Shown: positions 47,578-59,889, counted from the stretch's first letter. The stretch is 64,000 nt of DNA from Chionoecetes opilio (GCA_016584305.1 JACEEZ010020120.1:268070-332069), one strand, 5' to 3'. Notes: a model not told the origin generated them from the sequence alone. Numbers and translations are program-made.

Positions 47578-48552
47578 CTGTAAAGAAAAAAAATTTGCAC
47601 ATCAATTTGTTGCTCATTTGCAGGTAACAAAAATACTTTACTAACTGTGTCCTGCAACAGTATACATACTATGTATAGCAAAGAAGTTAAACAAAATATA
47701 CAAAGCCCAATATCCATATATATTTTATTTTGTCACTGAAAAAGCATTGTGCATATGAAAAAAAATATTTAGATAAAAAAATACGGCAAAAGTAGTTACT
47801 GGTAAGACAATGCTTAGTTAGCAGCAGTTGTACATTTTTGCATTACCAACACTTTCGTTACCTATCATGGAAGGCATGACAGGTACTGCAATTGTGGATA
47901 TAAGGATGTACTTTCAACTATCACAACTGTTGTGGATGTTAACATGAGCATAATCTGAACTTTCACTTTATCAGTTAGTACTTAGCTTTGTAACTAATGC
48001 CCCTAATACAGATACATCTCCAATCTCTCAATTTTATCTTTCACACCTGAACTCTCAAATTTATCTTTCACACCTGATAAGATAATTCTCAACAGAAAGA
48101 CCACCGTTATGATTACTTAATACTTACCTGTGAGATACCATTATGTAGCAATACATTTCAATAATTATTTGAGTAATAATGCTAGTACAAGGCAATGGAT
48201 TTCAGCCTGACTTTTCTTTACCTAGTAAAAGACTTATTGGTATGATGAAAAATAGAATATATTTTTCATTATTGTAGTACACACCGTATGTGTACTCTCT
48301 CTCATGTCAAACTATCGATCTCTATCTTAATAAAGTGCTGACTTTGTTGATCAGGCTTATCTAAAAGTTTGTGTGGTGTTGGTAATGCTACGCCGGTGGT
48401 GTTTTCACGCCTTCAGTCATGGAAAGTTCCTGCTGATTCTGATAGTGCAGAGTTAATGAGATTGCTGGGAGGTGCCTAGCTCCGTCCCCCTTCCCTTAGT
48501 AGCGTGAGGAGGGTGGAGTTACAACTGCCACTGCCAGTCCCACCCACGGGTG
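47578..48552. other. GALE upstream region/5' intron
   Basis: Begins with a strong minus-strand acceptor (T-run then CTTTACAG) for the first coding exon. No 5' UTR exon could be fixed here; the sequence is AT-rich and unassigned. Confidence 0.4.
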
Positions 48553-48841
48553 GTGGGGAGTAGGGTTGTGCGGTATCAAGAAAATACCGGTATTGCCGAT
48601 ACCGGTTTGCGGGAGTAATACCGGTACGTCCTCACACCGGTATCAATTACGATACCGGTATACCGATACCGTACAGGAATACCGGTATCGGTATTTGTTT
48701 TTTTCGTGTTTTTTTACTTGTCTATTCTCAGACAATTATTAACCTCTACAGCATCGCCCCCCCCCTTAAATAAAGCTTCCTATAGCGTCGGCCATTTCTT
48801 TTTTTACAATTATTAACCCCTACCGTACAGCATAGGTAAAG

Positions 48842-49065
48842 GTAAGGTAAAGATGGGAGCATACGCTTAGCTGCGCGTGGCATAAGAAAATAAGGAAGCT
48901 ACAAGAGGCCGCGAGGCCTACACGTGGTAGTTCCTGATGCTACGCGGCATGCGGTGCTCATCTCCGTGGCATTAGCCCTTAAAGCCTGTGGTGGGTGAGA
49001 ACCCGTTACCCCGGGACACAGGGCTAGTGTGACTCCCGGGTTACCACAGACCACAGTACAGCATA
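48842..49065 (-). mobile_element. tRNA-derived SINE (family A) body fragment, interrupted
   Basis: The inverted body of the 4808-5100 SINE (GTGCTCATCTCCGTGGCATT, GAACCCGTTACCC, GTTACCACAG) is split by about 75 bp at 48883-48955. Confidence 0.75.
48886..48945 (-). mobile_element. LINE 3' tail nested inside the SINE
   Basis: AAGGAAGCTACAAGAGGCCG through CACGTGGTAGTTCCTG is the inverted tail seen at 3640-3700 and 17145-17200. It is therefore a third copy of that tail, inserted within a SINE that itself lies in a TIR element. Confidence 0.7.
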
Positions 49066-49320
49066 GACCCCCCTAAAATAAAGTTTCCTGTGGCATCGGC
49101 CATTGACAGATTTAAGGGGGGACCGAGTAAACTATGGCCTAGGCCCCGCACCCGAGGAAAAAATATGTTTTCAATGAAAATCTGAATGCTGGACATTTCT
49201 TATTTGCTCGAACACCGTTACATTGCATGTACCATAATATGCCACAAATTAGTACTAATATAATGTAAAATATGGGTGGAAAAAGTTTCAAGTAAACTAA
49301 TATGAAATCTGAACCACATT

Positions 49321-49711
49321 TGGTAAAATTCTAGAGTCCTTTCCCGCCCTTATTAGTAGTTTTATTTTATCCAGACCTTCACAAATCCCTTCAGATACCT
49401 CTAAAACGTAATAATAAAGTGGGGGAGATTAAAAAATAAAAAATAAATTACTAACCTAACCTGGTAAAATTGTAGTCCTTCCCCACCCTTATATCTCGTT
49501 AGGAGGTTATTGGTTAGGTTGTAGTGAGGTTAGGTTAGAAATTTTATTTTGGGGGCCAGGGCGGGGGTAATATAGGGGGGAGGGGGCGTTGAAGGGGGCA
49601 TCTCCCCCACTTTATAATTACGTTTTAGAGGTATCTGAAGGGATCTGTGAAGGTCTGGAGAAAAAAGAAACTAATAAGGGCTGGAAAGGACTCTAGAATT
49701 TTACCCCACAT
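49321..49711. repeat. Foldback inverted repeat, arms about 105 bp
   Basis: 49330-49437 (CTAGAGTCCTTTCCCGCCCT ... AAAGTGGGGGAGAT) is the near reverse complement of 49602-49705. The loop contains CTAACCTAACCTGG and GGTTAGGTTAG. A larger inserted element (about 49105-49780) probably encloses it. Confidence 0.8.
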
Positions 49712-49873
49712 TTCATTCAGGGCCCCGCACTCCCACGTACCGGCCTATATAGGGCCTCGCACACCATATAAATCCACCCCTGGCGTCGGCCATCTCTTTT
49801 TTTTTTTACAATTCGTAACCCCTACCGTACAGCATAGACCCCCCCTAACATAAAGTTTTGTGGCGTAGACAAA

Positions 49874-49906
<33 letters not shown>

Positions 49907-50012
49907 ATTCTTAACCCCTACCGTACAGCATAGACCCCCCCTAAAATAAATTGTTATTTGGCGTAGGCCATTTCTTTTTTTGCATCAGTAATCTAATATA
50001 CTATAGGAGCAG

Positions 50013-50014
<2 letters not shown>

Positions 50015-50075
<61 letters not shown>
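50015..50075. repeat. (GT)n microsatellite
   Basis: About 60 bases of uninterrupted GT, followed by about 250 bases rich in ATT/ATC triplets. Confidence 0.95.
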
Positions 50076-50076
<1 letters not shown>

Positions 50077-50465
50077 TACCTAGGTAGTATGATGGTATTA
50101 TCAGTATCTTTATTATTACCATTATGATCATTATCAATATTATTATTATTATCATTATTATCATTTTGATTATTATTATCATTATCGTTATCAATATTAT
50201 TGTTAGTATCACTATTATTGTTATGATTATTTTATCTGAGATTATTATTATAACTTATTATTATCATTAATACCATTGGCATTATTATTATTATTATTAT
50301 TATTTTAATTGTTGTTTTTATTATAATAATTTCATAATTTATTTCTAATTATTTTTATTGTTATTATTTCAAAGGCGTAGAGCCGTAGACGGAGACACGT
50401 GAAAAGCGATTTCCTTCAAAATAGATGGCAAAGATACGAGGGGTCAGTCTTATCTGAGGTGTGAA

Positions 50466-50532
50466 CACACACACACACACACACACACAGTCACACACAC
50501 ACACACACGCACACACACACACATATACACAC
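50466..50532. repeat. (CA)n microsatellite
   Basis: Interrupted CA repeats directly upstream of a tRNA-type SINE. Confidence 0.9.
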
Positions 50533-50816
50533 ACACGGGTACTCCGTGGTGTAAGGGAAGCACGAAGCACGAAGAACTTCACAACCTGGGTTCGATCCCC
50601 GGACGGAGCGGAAACAGATGGGTTGTGTCCTTAAAACCCGAGCCCCTGTCCACCCAGCAGTGAATGGGTACCGGGTGTTAGCCGGGGTTTGTGACCTGTT
50701 CTCCGGTGGCTTCGGCCAACACAAAGCATTAAGGATGAATGATAAAAATGTTGATATGGAGACGGGGCCATACGAGCGTTGCTCTGGCCCTGTAAAAATA
50801 CAACTAGATGAAGATG
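50533..50816 (+). mobile_element. tRNA-derived SINE (family C)
   Basis: The head CGGGTACTCCGTGGTGTAAG and B box GGGTTCGATCCCCGG fit a tRNA-like promoter. The body (GTCCACCCAGCAGTGAATGG, CTGTTCTCCGGTGGC) is unlike families A and B and ends in CAACTAGATGAAGATGAATA before more CA repeats. It lies inside the 48561-51403 element. Confidence 0.8.
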
Positions 50817-51411
50817 AATACACACAGTCAGTCACACACACACATATCTTTGAAATAATTATATTAATAATAAAATAATAATAATAATTTGGATCATAAT
50901 AATAACAATAATGAAAATGATTATGCCATTATTAACCATAATACTAGTAGACTAAGACTAAGACTAAGACTACTACTACTACTAATAATAATAATAATAA
51001 TAACAATGAAAATTTTATCTAGGCTAGATTTGTATAGTGACGCCTGTGTGATATGTAATGATCCATTTTCTGTGATGGTCTTGCGGGGGGACTCTTCCCT
51101 CAGGGGTAGAGGGAGGTTGTCAGAGCGGCCTTGTCAGCTGAGCTATAATCGGCCAATGACAACACGCGCCTCAGATTCTGAGGCTCTGAGCTAATGAGCG
51201 TTACGCTACCATACGTGTCTCGGCAGTCCGGTCTGTTGCGAGAAAAAAACACAATACCGAAATCCAATACCGACCAAATAATATACCGATACCGGTACAC
51301 CGATGCACTACCAATACCGATACCGGTATACCGAAAAAATACCGGTAATGCCGGTGCTAAAATACCGGTATTTCGGTATACCGAAAACCGGTGCACATCC
51401 CTAGTGGGGAG

Positions 51412-53812
51412 CATGACGTACTGTACGGTCTGTACCTCAGTGTTGTCACAGGGATACAGTCATACACGTATTTTTCTTTAGTGTTGAGCAAAATCGTATC
51501 ATTTTAATGAGCCAGTATAACAGAGAAGCTTGGTGAATGTTCTCGTAACTGTTCGTTATCACAAATCGAGGCTGTCTAAAATGAGCCACTGGCCCACTGT
51601 TTCCAAGCCTTCCTTGTGGATTGTCTCAACCAAGATCAATGGCCGGAAATACCTCGCACTCTTGGGTAACTGAGGAGGAGGATTCTTGACCTTGACCTTC
51701 ACGTGTTTTCTGACGGAGCGATGACAAAGGGTGCGAGGCCCGGGAAGTGAAAGCCCTTGCTGACTGTAATGTTTGATTATGAAGCGCAACACCTACCAAT
51801 GTTATCATTAGTACTTGTATCGTTTATCACCTATTGGTGCTCATTGAGAAGGCTTCTACTTCTTCGCCAATCTGGTTCGATCCAAGCAATAATATTAATT
51901 TCTTCAAGTAGTTATACATACGGTAATACCGGTACAGTTCATAAAATACCGTACCCAAAGTTTATTTAAAGTCTAATATACTTTGACCGTGCCAGCCGCA
52001 CACTGGTACATTCGCGTCTAACATGTGGCTGTATTATAGTAGTCTCCTTTCTTAGAGAAGCTGATTACTTTCGTGAGTTTCATCGTCGTCAATACACTTT
52101 ACCTTTTGAGAAAACCTAATTTACTTTCCAGTGAAAGGTCGCTGTTCATGTCCTTTGCCAGACTAGATATATATAGAGATACGTGATTTGGAAACTCAAT
52201 GGCCGGTATACATGGTACACATTATAGTCATATATATAACAATTTCGGAGCATTATTTAATTTTGGAAATGCAAATCACGAACGCTCCGGCCTTGTTACT
52301 TTGCCCTCCAAGAATTTCACGACCTTGAGGTCTTTGTGTCCCCCACACATTCCTCGGCGTCCCATCTTCCCACGCTCCGATCAGGACGATGCCCTTCACG
52401 GTCATGGGCTAGGCACAGACAATAGACTGTGGCTTTGAGTTAGATTTCTAAATTGTTAAGCAAATATCACACTAACAGAAATGACAATGTTCTATGTATC
52501 TTTAATTGAAGATACAGCCTTGAAGTGTTCTCCCCTGCAATTTAGGAGAATACAGCATCGAACATTGTCAAAGCATACAATTGTGCGTTTCTTTGCTTCC
52601 CGCCGTAGGGTGTGTGTTCAGACTCAGCCACGCAGGGAAGGCAAACACTCCACGGTTCGACTGACGGACCTGTCGGGGTTAATGACTTTAGCAAACTCTA
52701 ATGCCTGTTCGCACTGCTCTTCACTATCCAGTTTAAAGTTGCAAACAATAATCACAATAGGAAGTACGAAAGATTAGGTTGAAGAATGGGTCAACGGTCA
52801 ACCACAGGGAGGGGGAGGGGGGGTCGACCCTCAAGATCCTCACGCAACATTCTTCCTTCACGTAACATAAGGAAAAACTAGTCCCAGGCTCCCACCTCAC
52901 AATCCATGACGCACATTTTCAGACTGGTGTAAGGATAGTCGCTAACAGCTCTAATCATACCTATTCTATCTGACTATCTACCTATATAGTACATGTATGG
53001 AAATCTTTAAAATACACGAAAAGGCAGTTGATATCAGTTATTTGGGTAGGATATAAGATAAGTTTTTCAAACCCAAGAGTCTGTGATGACCGAAATTTAC
53101 CTTCACATCATAAGATTAACTTTTTACAGTTTCGTTACTACGTATACGATAATAAATTACCTTTAAATTAAATTTCAATTAAAAAAACTTTTTACTCACC
53201 TATTTTTCAATTTGAGAACAGCCAATTTTATGAGAAAGCATTGTGCGTTCATTAAAGGAAAAAAATCCATTCATATTTCAGATATCTTTGGTGAAGGATG
53301 AATGCCAACTGATTAATGCACACGCACATGCATGAAAATGCCTGAAAATTTTATCTACGGAGTATGGACACTAGTCGCACAAATATGTTGGTGTGGGGGT
53401 TGACAATCTTATCAGTAGAAACCACTCTTCCTAATACCATTTCCAACAAAATTAATTCTAACCGAGATACTGGTGGGGGTTGGGTAATATAAATTATATA
53501 ATGTAGTACCGGCTGGCTGGTGACATGGGACACTACAGGCACAAATAACAAAAATAGTCTTAACAAAACCTAACCTAACCTAGCAGGTTAATTAAGGTAA
53601 AAATTTACCATGAAGAGTGCATATTTTCTATGCGGTGAGAAGTGTGTGGCTGCCATGCTGCCCGACGCCGTGCGCAGTTAGAATCTTAAACCAAACATAG
53701 ATAACCTAATCTAACTAAAAGGTGACCTAACCTTGCTTGTAGCAACGTAGGGTCCCCCACTAATATCTCGGGTCAGTATTCAATTCGGTTCTACTGCAGT
53801 TTAATGCATTAC
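51412..53812. other. Gene-free stretch, nothing recognised
   Basis: No supported exon. Frames near 51559-51792, 52199-52438 and 52481-52777 lack known motifs and consistent splice sites. A short CCTAACCTAACCTAG run is at 53567-53581. Confidence 0.4.
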
Positions 53813-53820
53813 AAGGCACG

Positions 53821-54210
53821 GGGTACCGTTGATTCGGGCCGCCAGTTGAAACAGGCCGCCTATAGACTATAGACTACAGGCCGCCTATATATATAACAAC
53901 GGTTAGGTTAGGTTAGGTATACTTTGTGGTTAAGGTTAGGTTAGGTTTCATTAAAACCTATAAGGTTAGGTTAGGTTTCAATAAAACCTATAAGTTTAGG
54001 TTAGGTTCGATGTGGGTCGACTTGTCTTTTTCCGTGGGTCGAGCTGTCTTTTAGGCAAAATACAAATTATAACCATTTTATTGCCAAGTTTATTGCCAAG
54101 TGTGGCCATGCATACCAAGCAGACAGGGCGGTGCGCACCGCCCTGTCTGCTTGGTATGCATTTAATATAGGCGGCCTGATTCAACTGGCGGCCCGAATCA
54201 ACTGTATCCC
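53821..54210. mobile_element. Foldback TIR element, 8-bp duplication AAGGCACG
   Basis: The arms 53821-53864 and 54167-54210 are inverted repeats of about 44 bp (GTTGATTCGGGCCGCCAGTT, AGGCCGCCTATA). AAGGCACG is exactly duplicated at 53813-53820 and 54211-54218. The interior has runs of GGTTAGGTTAGG (53901-54006) and a perfect 54-bp palindrome. Confidence 0.9.
54108..54161. repeat. Perfect 54-bp palindrome
   Basis: Both halves, starting ATGCATACCAAGCAGACAGG from either end, are exact reverse complements with no spacer; the centre is GTGCGCAC. Confidence 0.97.
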
Positions 54211-54700
54211 AAGGCACGTGTAGTTATAACTTTCTCAACTTGTACCAGTAGAATAAGTCAGTAGGTCTACTGACCTGTTCTAATGGTCTACTGACCATTT
54301 GCAGTATTTATAAACCCTACAACAGTCGCTGGAAATTATAAATAACATAGCTGAGGTCTTGGGGCCTGTACCCCTTCATTAGGCTAAGTTACGTAACCAA
54401 TAACCTGCAGGTTAGGTTAGTGAACTAGCGAGGGGGGAGTCTTGGGGGGGGGGCGCATAAAAGTATTGGTAAATAGGAAGTAACTATGGTATTAAACAGC
54501 AGTTTTATCTTACTTTCCGATGAAAATGGTATTAAGAAAAGTAGTTTTTTATCGATGAGATTAAATCATACCTCACACCAATATATTTGTACAAGTGACA
54601 GTTGGTAAAAAATATAGCAATAATATAATATATAAGGTACAGGTCCAAAAGTTTACAAGCATCTATTGCGTTGCTGTATGATAGGGACCTACTCTAATAA

Positions 54701-57080
54701 CACTGGTCGACACCAAAAATGGTTCTGAGTTCATTGTGTGTGGGTTGGAAAGCATTTTCGCTGCTGATTTCAAAAATGGCAGTTGCTTTTTCTCTAGCAC
54801 GTATAGTTTTTGAAATATCGGCATTTTAAATTTTAATAGCTATTATAATTATATACATATATATAATTATATAATTAATCGAAATAATCCCCCTACGTTA
54901 ATATATATTACTCGTAATTAAATTCTGGTGGTGCCTGCGGCTTTATTAGGACCTAATGTACATATCTGGCAAAAGATATGCTTAAATTATGTTACTTTCA
55001 TGTTGTAGCGTCCAGCAATAGTCCCCTATCATGTTGGGACTGAATCGTCCTTGGTATCGGGTTTCCATGGTGGCAATGTCCTGGTGGAAACATTCCCCCT
55101 GCTCATCACTGACCACGCCAAGATTCGTTGGGAAGAAATCAAGATGTGAATGGAAAAAGTGGATTTTGAGTGACATCCGAGCCCCAAGCGCATGGTAACT
55201 CTTCAACATGTCATTTACAAGTTCCTCATAATTCGATGCTCGAACATTACCTAGGTAGTTCTTTATAACAGCCAAAAAGCTATTCCAAGCAGCTTTTTCC
55301 AGGGCAGTTAGGCTCTTTACAAAGTCATCATCATTGAGTAGTTGACGAAATTGAGGGCCATTGAAAACACCTGCCTTTACTTTGGCTTCAGATACAGTGC
55401 GTTCAAACTTTGCTAACAAATACTGAAAGCCAGCACCATTTTGATCCATGGCCTTCACAAAAAATTTCATTAACCCAAGTTTAAGATGCAATGGAGGTAA
55501 GTACACCTTTTCACTGTCAACAAGAGGTTTGTACATACAGTTGAACCTGCCAGGTGGTCTTTCGGTCATGCTGGCCATTCCTTTTGTTTGTAATGTTTGC
55601 TGTCCGCTCTAGAGTCCCACAAACAAAGAAAACACATGTGCTTAGTGAAACCTAACTGGAGTCCTAGAAGCAAGGAGATTACCTTCAGGTCTCCCACACA
55701 GATTCCACTGATGTTCTTCATATTTAACAGCAGATAAAGTCTTCATAGTTTCATAAGTTTCACTCATTTCATGGCCATGCGCAATTGGAACACTCGGAAG
55801 CTTATTTCCTTTATGCAGAAGAACGGCCTTTAGCGTGTTTTTTCCTGAATTTATGAACAGCCGCCACTCACTCTTATCATAAGTGTGAGACTCACAAAGT
55901 TGTTCCATGAGTGTGTCAACATCAAAGCAGTAGCAGAGCTTGTGTTCCATCTTGAAGAAGCTTGAAAGTTCTTTATGTCTACGACGAAACGTGGTGATGA
56001 GAACTCCTCCTTGTAGCAAATTCCATTCCTTGAGACGAGATCCAAGGACTTCACTTTTCTCCTTGGGTAGATCTAGGTCCCTAGCAAGGTCATGTAGCAT
56101 TTCCTCACTGATGAATTTGGGCTCTCTGTTGTCTGCCATTTCTTGAAAGTCTGTATCCATGGGATTATCCTCCTCGTTCTAATCTGATTCACTTATAGCA
56201 CTTGCAATTGGAACATTTGGAACTGGGAGATCAGGACCATGTGGCACAGGCCTGATGGCAGAAGGTACGTCAGGATACCTGATTTTAGCTCGCGTTTTTA
56301 CTGAATATCCTTTGATGTTAGTGAGGCAGAAGTAGCAGTCAGTACTGTGATCCTTTTGTTCACGCCAAACCATTGGGATGCCGAATGCCATGCCTGATGG
56401 CCGTTTGCCACGCATCCATTCATTCAAGTGGTTCACACAGGGGTTGCATGCTACGTGAGGGGCCCACTTCTTATCTTGATCACCTATACGGCACTTGAAG
56501 TAATGCAGATGAGCTGCTTTAACATTCTTTGTAAGAGGTTTCTTTAGACTGTCAGGGGTAAAAATTCCACATATGTAACAAAAACTGTCCGATGCATTCA
56601 CACAGTTACGGCGCTACATCACAGCCCGGTACAAGGTACTATATACGGTAAACCAACTAAAATTAGGACACCACTAAATCAAAAATCATATCTGCAAAGA
56701 AAAATAAAATGTTTAAACATATGTCAATAGCTGTACGATCAGTAGGTAAAAATGTACTACACAGCCTGCTAACCCCTCGCCAATACGCAGCGCGCACACC
56801 CTCCCCTGCTCACTGCACAAACCACACTGACTCAAAAACACTGCACTGCCCTAAATAGGCTTGAGAAAAGAAAAGATTTAAGAGTTTAAAATGAAAACAT
56901 TGGTGAAACCTATTTCTGCTGATTTTACCCATATTTTTTCATGAATTGCGTCTGGTTCTCAAAAACTGGACGTGATAGAGTTAATTGAACATCAGATTCG
57001 AGTTCAGCAGGGTCGATTTAGCTATAATCAGCTTCATTTAGTCCAGAACCATATCTTCGATTTTTTTTTGTCGACCAGTG
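54701..57080 (-). mobile_element. DNA transposon of unassigned superfamily, CACTGGTCGACA ends, TAATAA duplication
   Basis: Both ends read inward CACTGGTCGACA, then after a short gap ATGGTTCTG. TAATAA flanks exactly (54695-54700, 57081-57086); TAA-only duplication cannot be excluded. The single visible gene is the broken putative transposase at 54982-56619. Ends and duplication do not match a superfamily I can assign with confidence; CACTG ends recall the CACTA/Chapaev group. Confidence 0.8.
54982..56619 (-). pseudogene. Broken putative transposase (zinc-ribbon plus possible DDE-type core)
   Basis: The reading frame runs through three blocks (56601-56179, 56160-55642, 55578-54982). Breaks are a stop right after a possible ATG at 56617-56619, an in-frame TAG at 56179-56181, a frame change near 55685 and another near 55578. 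The N-terminal block has CYIC, HVACNPC and DCYFC Cys pairs, suggesting zinc-binding fingers. The middle contains WRLFINSGKNTLKAVLLHKG and, in the shifted frame, GDLKVISLLLG. The last block contains KIHFFHSHLDFF, VSDEQGE, FHQD and RYQG. This is a multi-copy protein type I recognise from many invertebrate genomes as uncharacterised. The DDE reading (D/N, D, E) is inference. Confidence 0.75.
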
Positions 57081-57455
57081 TAATAAATCATGTTAAACAT
57101 TCACATAAAACGTAACACTGATTTCCAGACCCGTCAATCTATTACATGCAACATCCCATGACCACTACACTTTAAGCACTTACCTATGTTTTAACACCCA
57201 CATGTCCATGACACTTATATGTAGCCTAAGGAACTCCCATCCACCCTCCCCCACCACAAAGACTTACTCCAAAAATCACCACAAACAAGGATAATGGATC
57301 ATATCAAACACATAATTAGAGCACACAACCTTTCCTTCCTTCCGCCTTGTAGGTCCCACTGTTTTAGCGTCCCTTGTACTATTGATTGCCTTGACCTCTT
57401 CCCATGACCCTATTCTCTCTCTTGTATGCCAACAATATCGAAAACTTGAAATTAC

Positions 57456-57519
57456 CTGAAGAATATAGACCCGGAGTTGAGAAAAGCGTTCGCCACCCAG
57501 CAGCTCGCCGTGAGGACTG
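57456..57519 (-). promoter_or_regulatory. GALE: Candidate GALE 5' UTR exon with initiator
   Basis: The minus strand shows an arthropod-style initiator (CACTCAGTCC, 57514-57523) followed 60 bases later by ATTCTTCAG|GTAATT, a usable donor. If this is the GALE first exon, the intron to 47577 is 9.9 kb and contains three mobile elements. There is no transcript evidence; other upstream exons are possible. Confidence 0.25.
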
Positions 57520-58868
57520 AGTGTTGTTGACTGTCAGCGTCACAGCAGTTCTGCAGTCGACACCGTCAGCTCCGCCCCAACACTTGCCTCGTTTGCCTCC
57601 ACGTTGACTACCACCCACCAAACGGAGCGTCAACACACTCCAATTTTTCTCATACACCGACAAAGACCTATAAAAGTCGGTACATTTCATAAATTTGAAG
57701 CAATCAAGACATATGAAGCTGTAAAGGAATATGTTATGGTGTCCTGAACAAAACTGAAATCGCAGGGGAACATTCAAACGTTAGTACAGCGTTACCTCGA
57801 ACTGTAGCCCTCTTCATTAATTACTGACTCCGTGGCCCTCCTGAAGTAGGCTCATTTAAAGGCCGAACGCATGTTGTCCTTATGGGTACTAACATCACGA
57901 TGGAATCTCTCTGGTGCGATGGAAGGAAGACGTATAATCGAGGTCCGGCCTTGCTGACGTGTCGAGGGAGTGGGGACTGAGGGAGTGAGGGTGTCCCGCC
58001 GGGGCATCCCCCCACCCCCTACGCTCCCAGGACTAACAACATTTCCCAACACGCTCATTCCTCGCAATCTTTACAGCTAAATCAAATATACACGTCCCTT
58101 TCAGTTACTTACGTCAGCTATTTACTTTAGCAATTAACACCCACACTGTTTCTTCCGTCTCGTTACAAACTATCCGCTACAGGCACGCCAGCGTAGCCCC
58201 CCTATCATGCTTACTTAATTAAGTTATTTCTTGATGAAACAAAGTGGAAGTGAGCTTTCCAATCTTGAATGATATATTAATGAAGAATCATAAGAAAAAG
58301 AAAAACAGGGAAGTAGCGTGTGGTCGCCTTCACCTTCAACAGACAACCTTCGGGAGATGACACCAGCAGCCCTACAGCAGGGATCCACCACGGCAGTTCC
58401 TACCTCTGCAACACACCCACCACTGCCTCCCTTTTGGCACTACCCGCAGTGTTTCCCCTACAACACCATCCCTGGTGACGTCCTTCAACGGTCCTTGTAA
58501 CAGCAGTACCTCCTGTGTAACGCCGTCTACAGTGTCTCTCCCTCTAACATCACAAAGGAAATTTCTACATTAGAAACTATATCACTTCGGTCACTCTTGT
58601 CTATAAAAATACAGGTGAATTTCATGTTTTCCTAAAATGCAGTCCAGCTTCGTAATCAAACACATTAAATCCCAGGTTAAGTTAATGTGAGCCGCTCCTT
58701 TTCACGCAGCCATGCATCGTCTTATAACCCTCAAGATTTACACCATCAAGCTCTTCCATCCGGCACTTCCTGTCTCGACTTGTTCTTAACTGCTGCTGCA
58801 ATGTTAATTCATATCTAACTCACTCTCTTCACTCTCACATCTACTATGTATATAGCTACTATAGTACC
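57520..58868. other. Gene-free stretch
   Basis: No supported exon. GC content is higher at 57530-57620 and 57960-58030. Short frames (for example 58318-58500) show no motif. Confidence 0.35.
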
Positions 58869-58995
58869 AGAGCTGGGCAGTATTTAAATACATTTGTGTA
58901 TTTAGAAATGTATTTATAAATACATTGGTTGTCATGTATTTAAATACGGTATTTAAATACTTTTATGAGTATTTAAATACATTGTATTTAATTAC
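58869..58995. mobile_element. hAT-type element end rich in GTATTTAAATAC palindromes
   Basis: CAGAGCTGGGCAGTATTTAAATAC is followed by at least four GTATTTAAATAC-like palindromes. This resembles the terminal region of hAT-type miniature elements. The matching inverted end was not found, so it is probably truncated. Confidence 0.5.
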
Positions 58996-59889
58996 ACACA
59001 CGCACACACAAAACATAAACACAAACACATACACATATACACACACACGCGACGTGGTCACAGGTGTCGTCCAACCGACTGTCGGCTTATTTTCAGCACA
59101 TGTACTCATACATACATGTGTTTTCTAGCTGGCCATCACAACTGTTCAGGTTGTGCTGTCATTTCTATAATATAGTAGTCAACATGTTTGTTCTGCGTAG
59201 GTGGGCGAATTATTTTTTGTAGCTATAACTATTTTTTTTATATTTGTGTGTAAATAAGCCGGTGCGAAGTGAAACAACATAACCTGTAAAAGTAACACGT
59301 CTTCAGGCAGATATTGCGTCATATCCAAGTGGATGACGTCAACAGGAGCCACGACAGCAATCTCCCTCGCGCGGCAATGCTAGTTACTTCTTTTTCCACA
59401 CTGTGCATGATACGTTATCTTCTCCCGTCTCCTCACTGTGGGATGTTTTCCATTTTACGTGGCATAAACACATCATGTTCTTCGCTACCATCCTCCCACT
59501 GTAACATATTTACTTGGGGAAAAAACGCGTAACATTATAATCTTCATTCTAAACAATAAAGTGGCAGTGATGAATGAGAACAATGATTAAATTTGTGTTT
59601 TTTATGAGTATTAACAACACACTGTTTTCCCACTTCTTGAAGGCTAGTACTAATACACATCCATCATGCTTCAAGAAAATAATAAAAGCATATACATTTT
59701 TCTCCGAGCAACTTTTCATACTTAATTACTTGATTGTCAATATTCAATGCATACACAAATTCGGAAGTTTTTTTTACTCTTACTGCTGTCATATATATTA
59801 CAGTGGGTAGTGACAGCCCCATCTGCCATATTTTGACTTCTCTGGTTGCGTGTGCAATGGTTGCACCTGTGCATGTGTGTGTATAGGCG

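Larger units (their letters stand above)
48561..51403. mobile_element. 2.84-kb hAT-like element, 8-bp duplication GTGGGGAG, heavily nested
   Basis: The left end TAGGGTTGTGCGGTATC and inverted right end TAGGGATGTGCACCGG lead into arrays of ACCGGTAT palindromes at both ends (48590-48690, 51280-51385). GTGGGGAG is exactly duplicated at 48553-48560 and 51404-51411. The interior holds tandem units containing CCGTACAGCATAGACCCCCC (near 48730, 48825, 49070, 49810, 49915), a SINE with a nested LINE tail, an inverted-repeat element, GT and CA microsatellites and a second SINE type. No transposase was seen. Confidence 0.9.

Noticed and set aside
50491..50841. 116-aa minus-strand frame
   Set aside because: Spans a SINE and CA repeats; antisense by-product.
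53890..54010. Telomere or chromosome end (TTAGG runs)
   Set aside because: The runs are short, interrupted, and inside a TIR element with target duplications; normal sequence continues on both sides.
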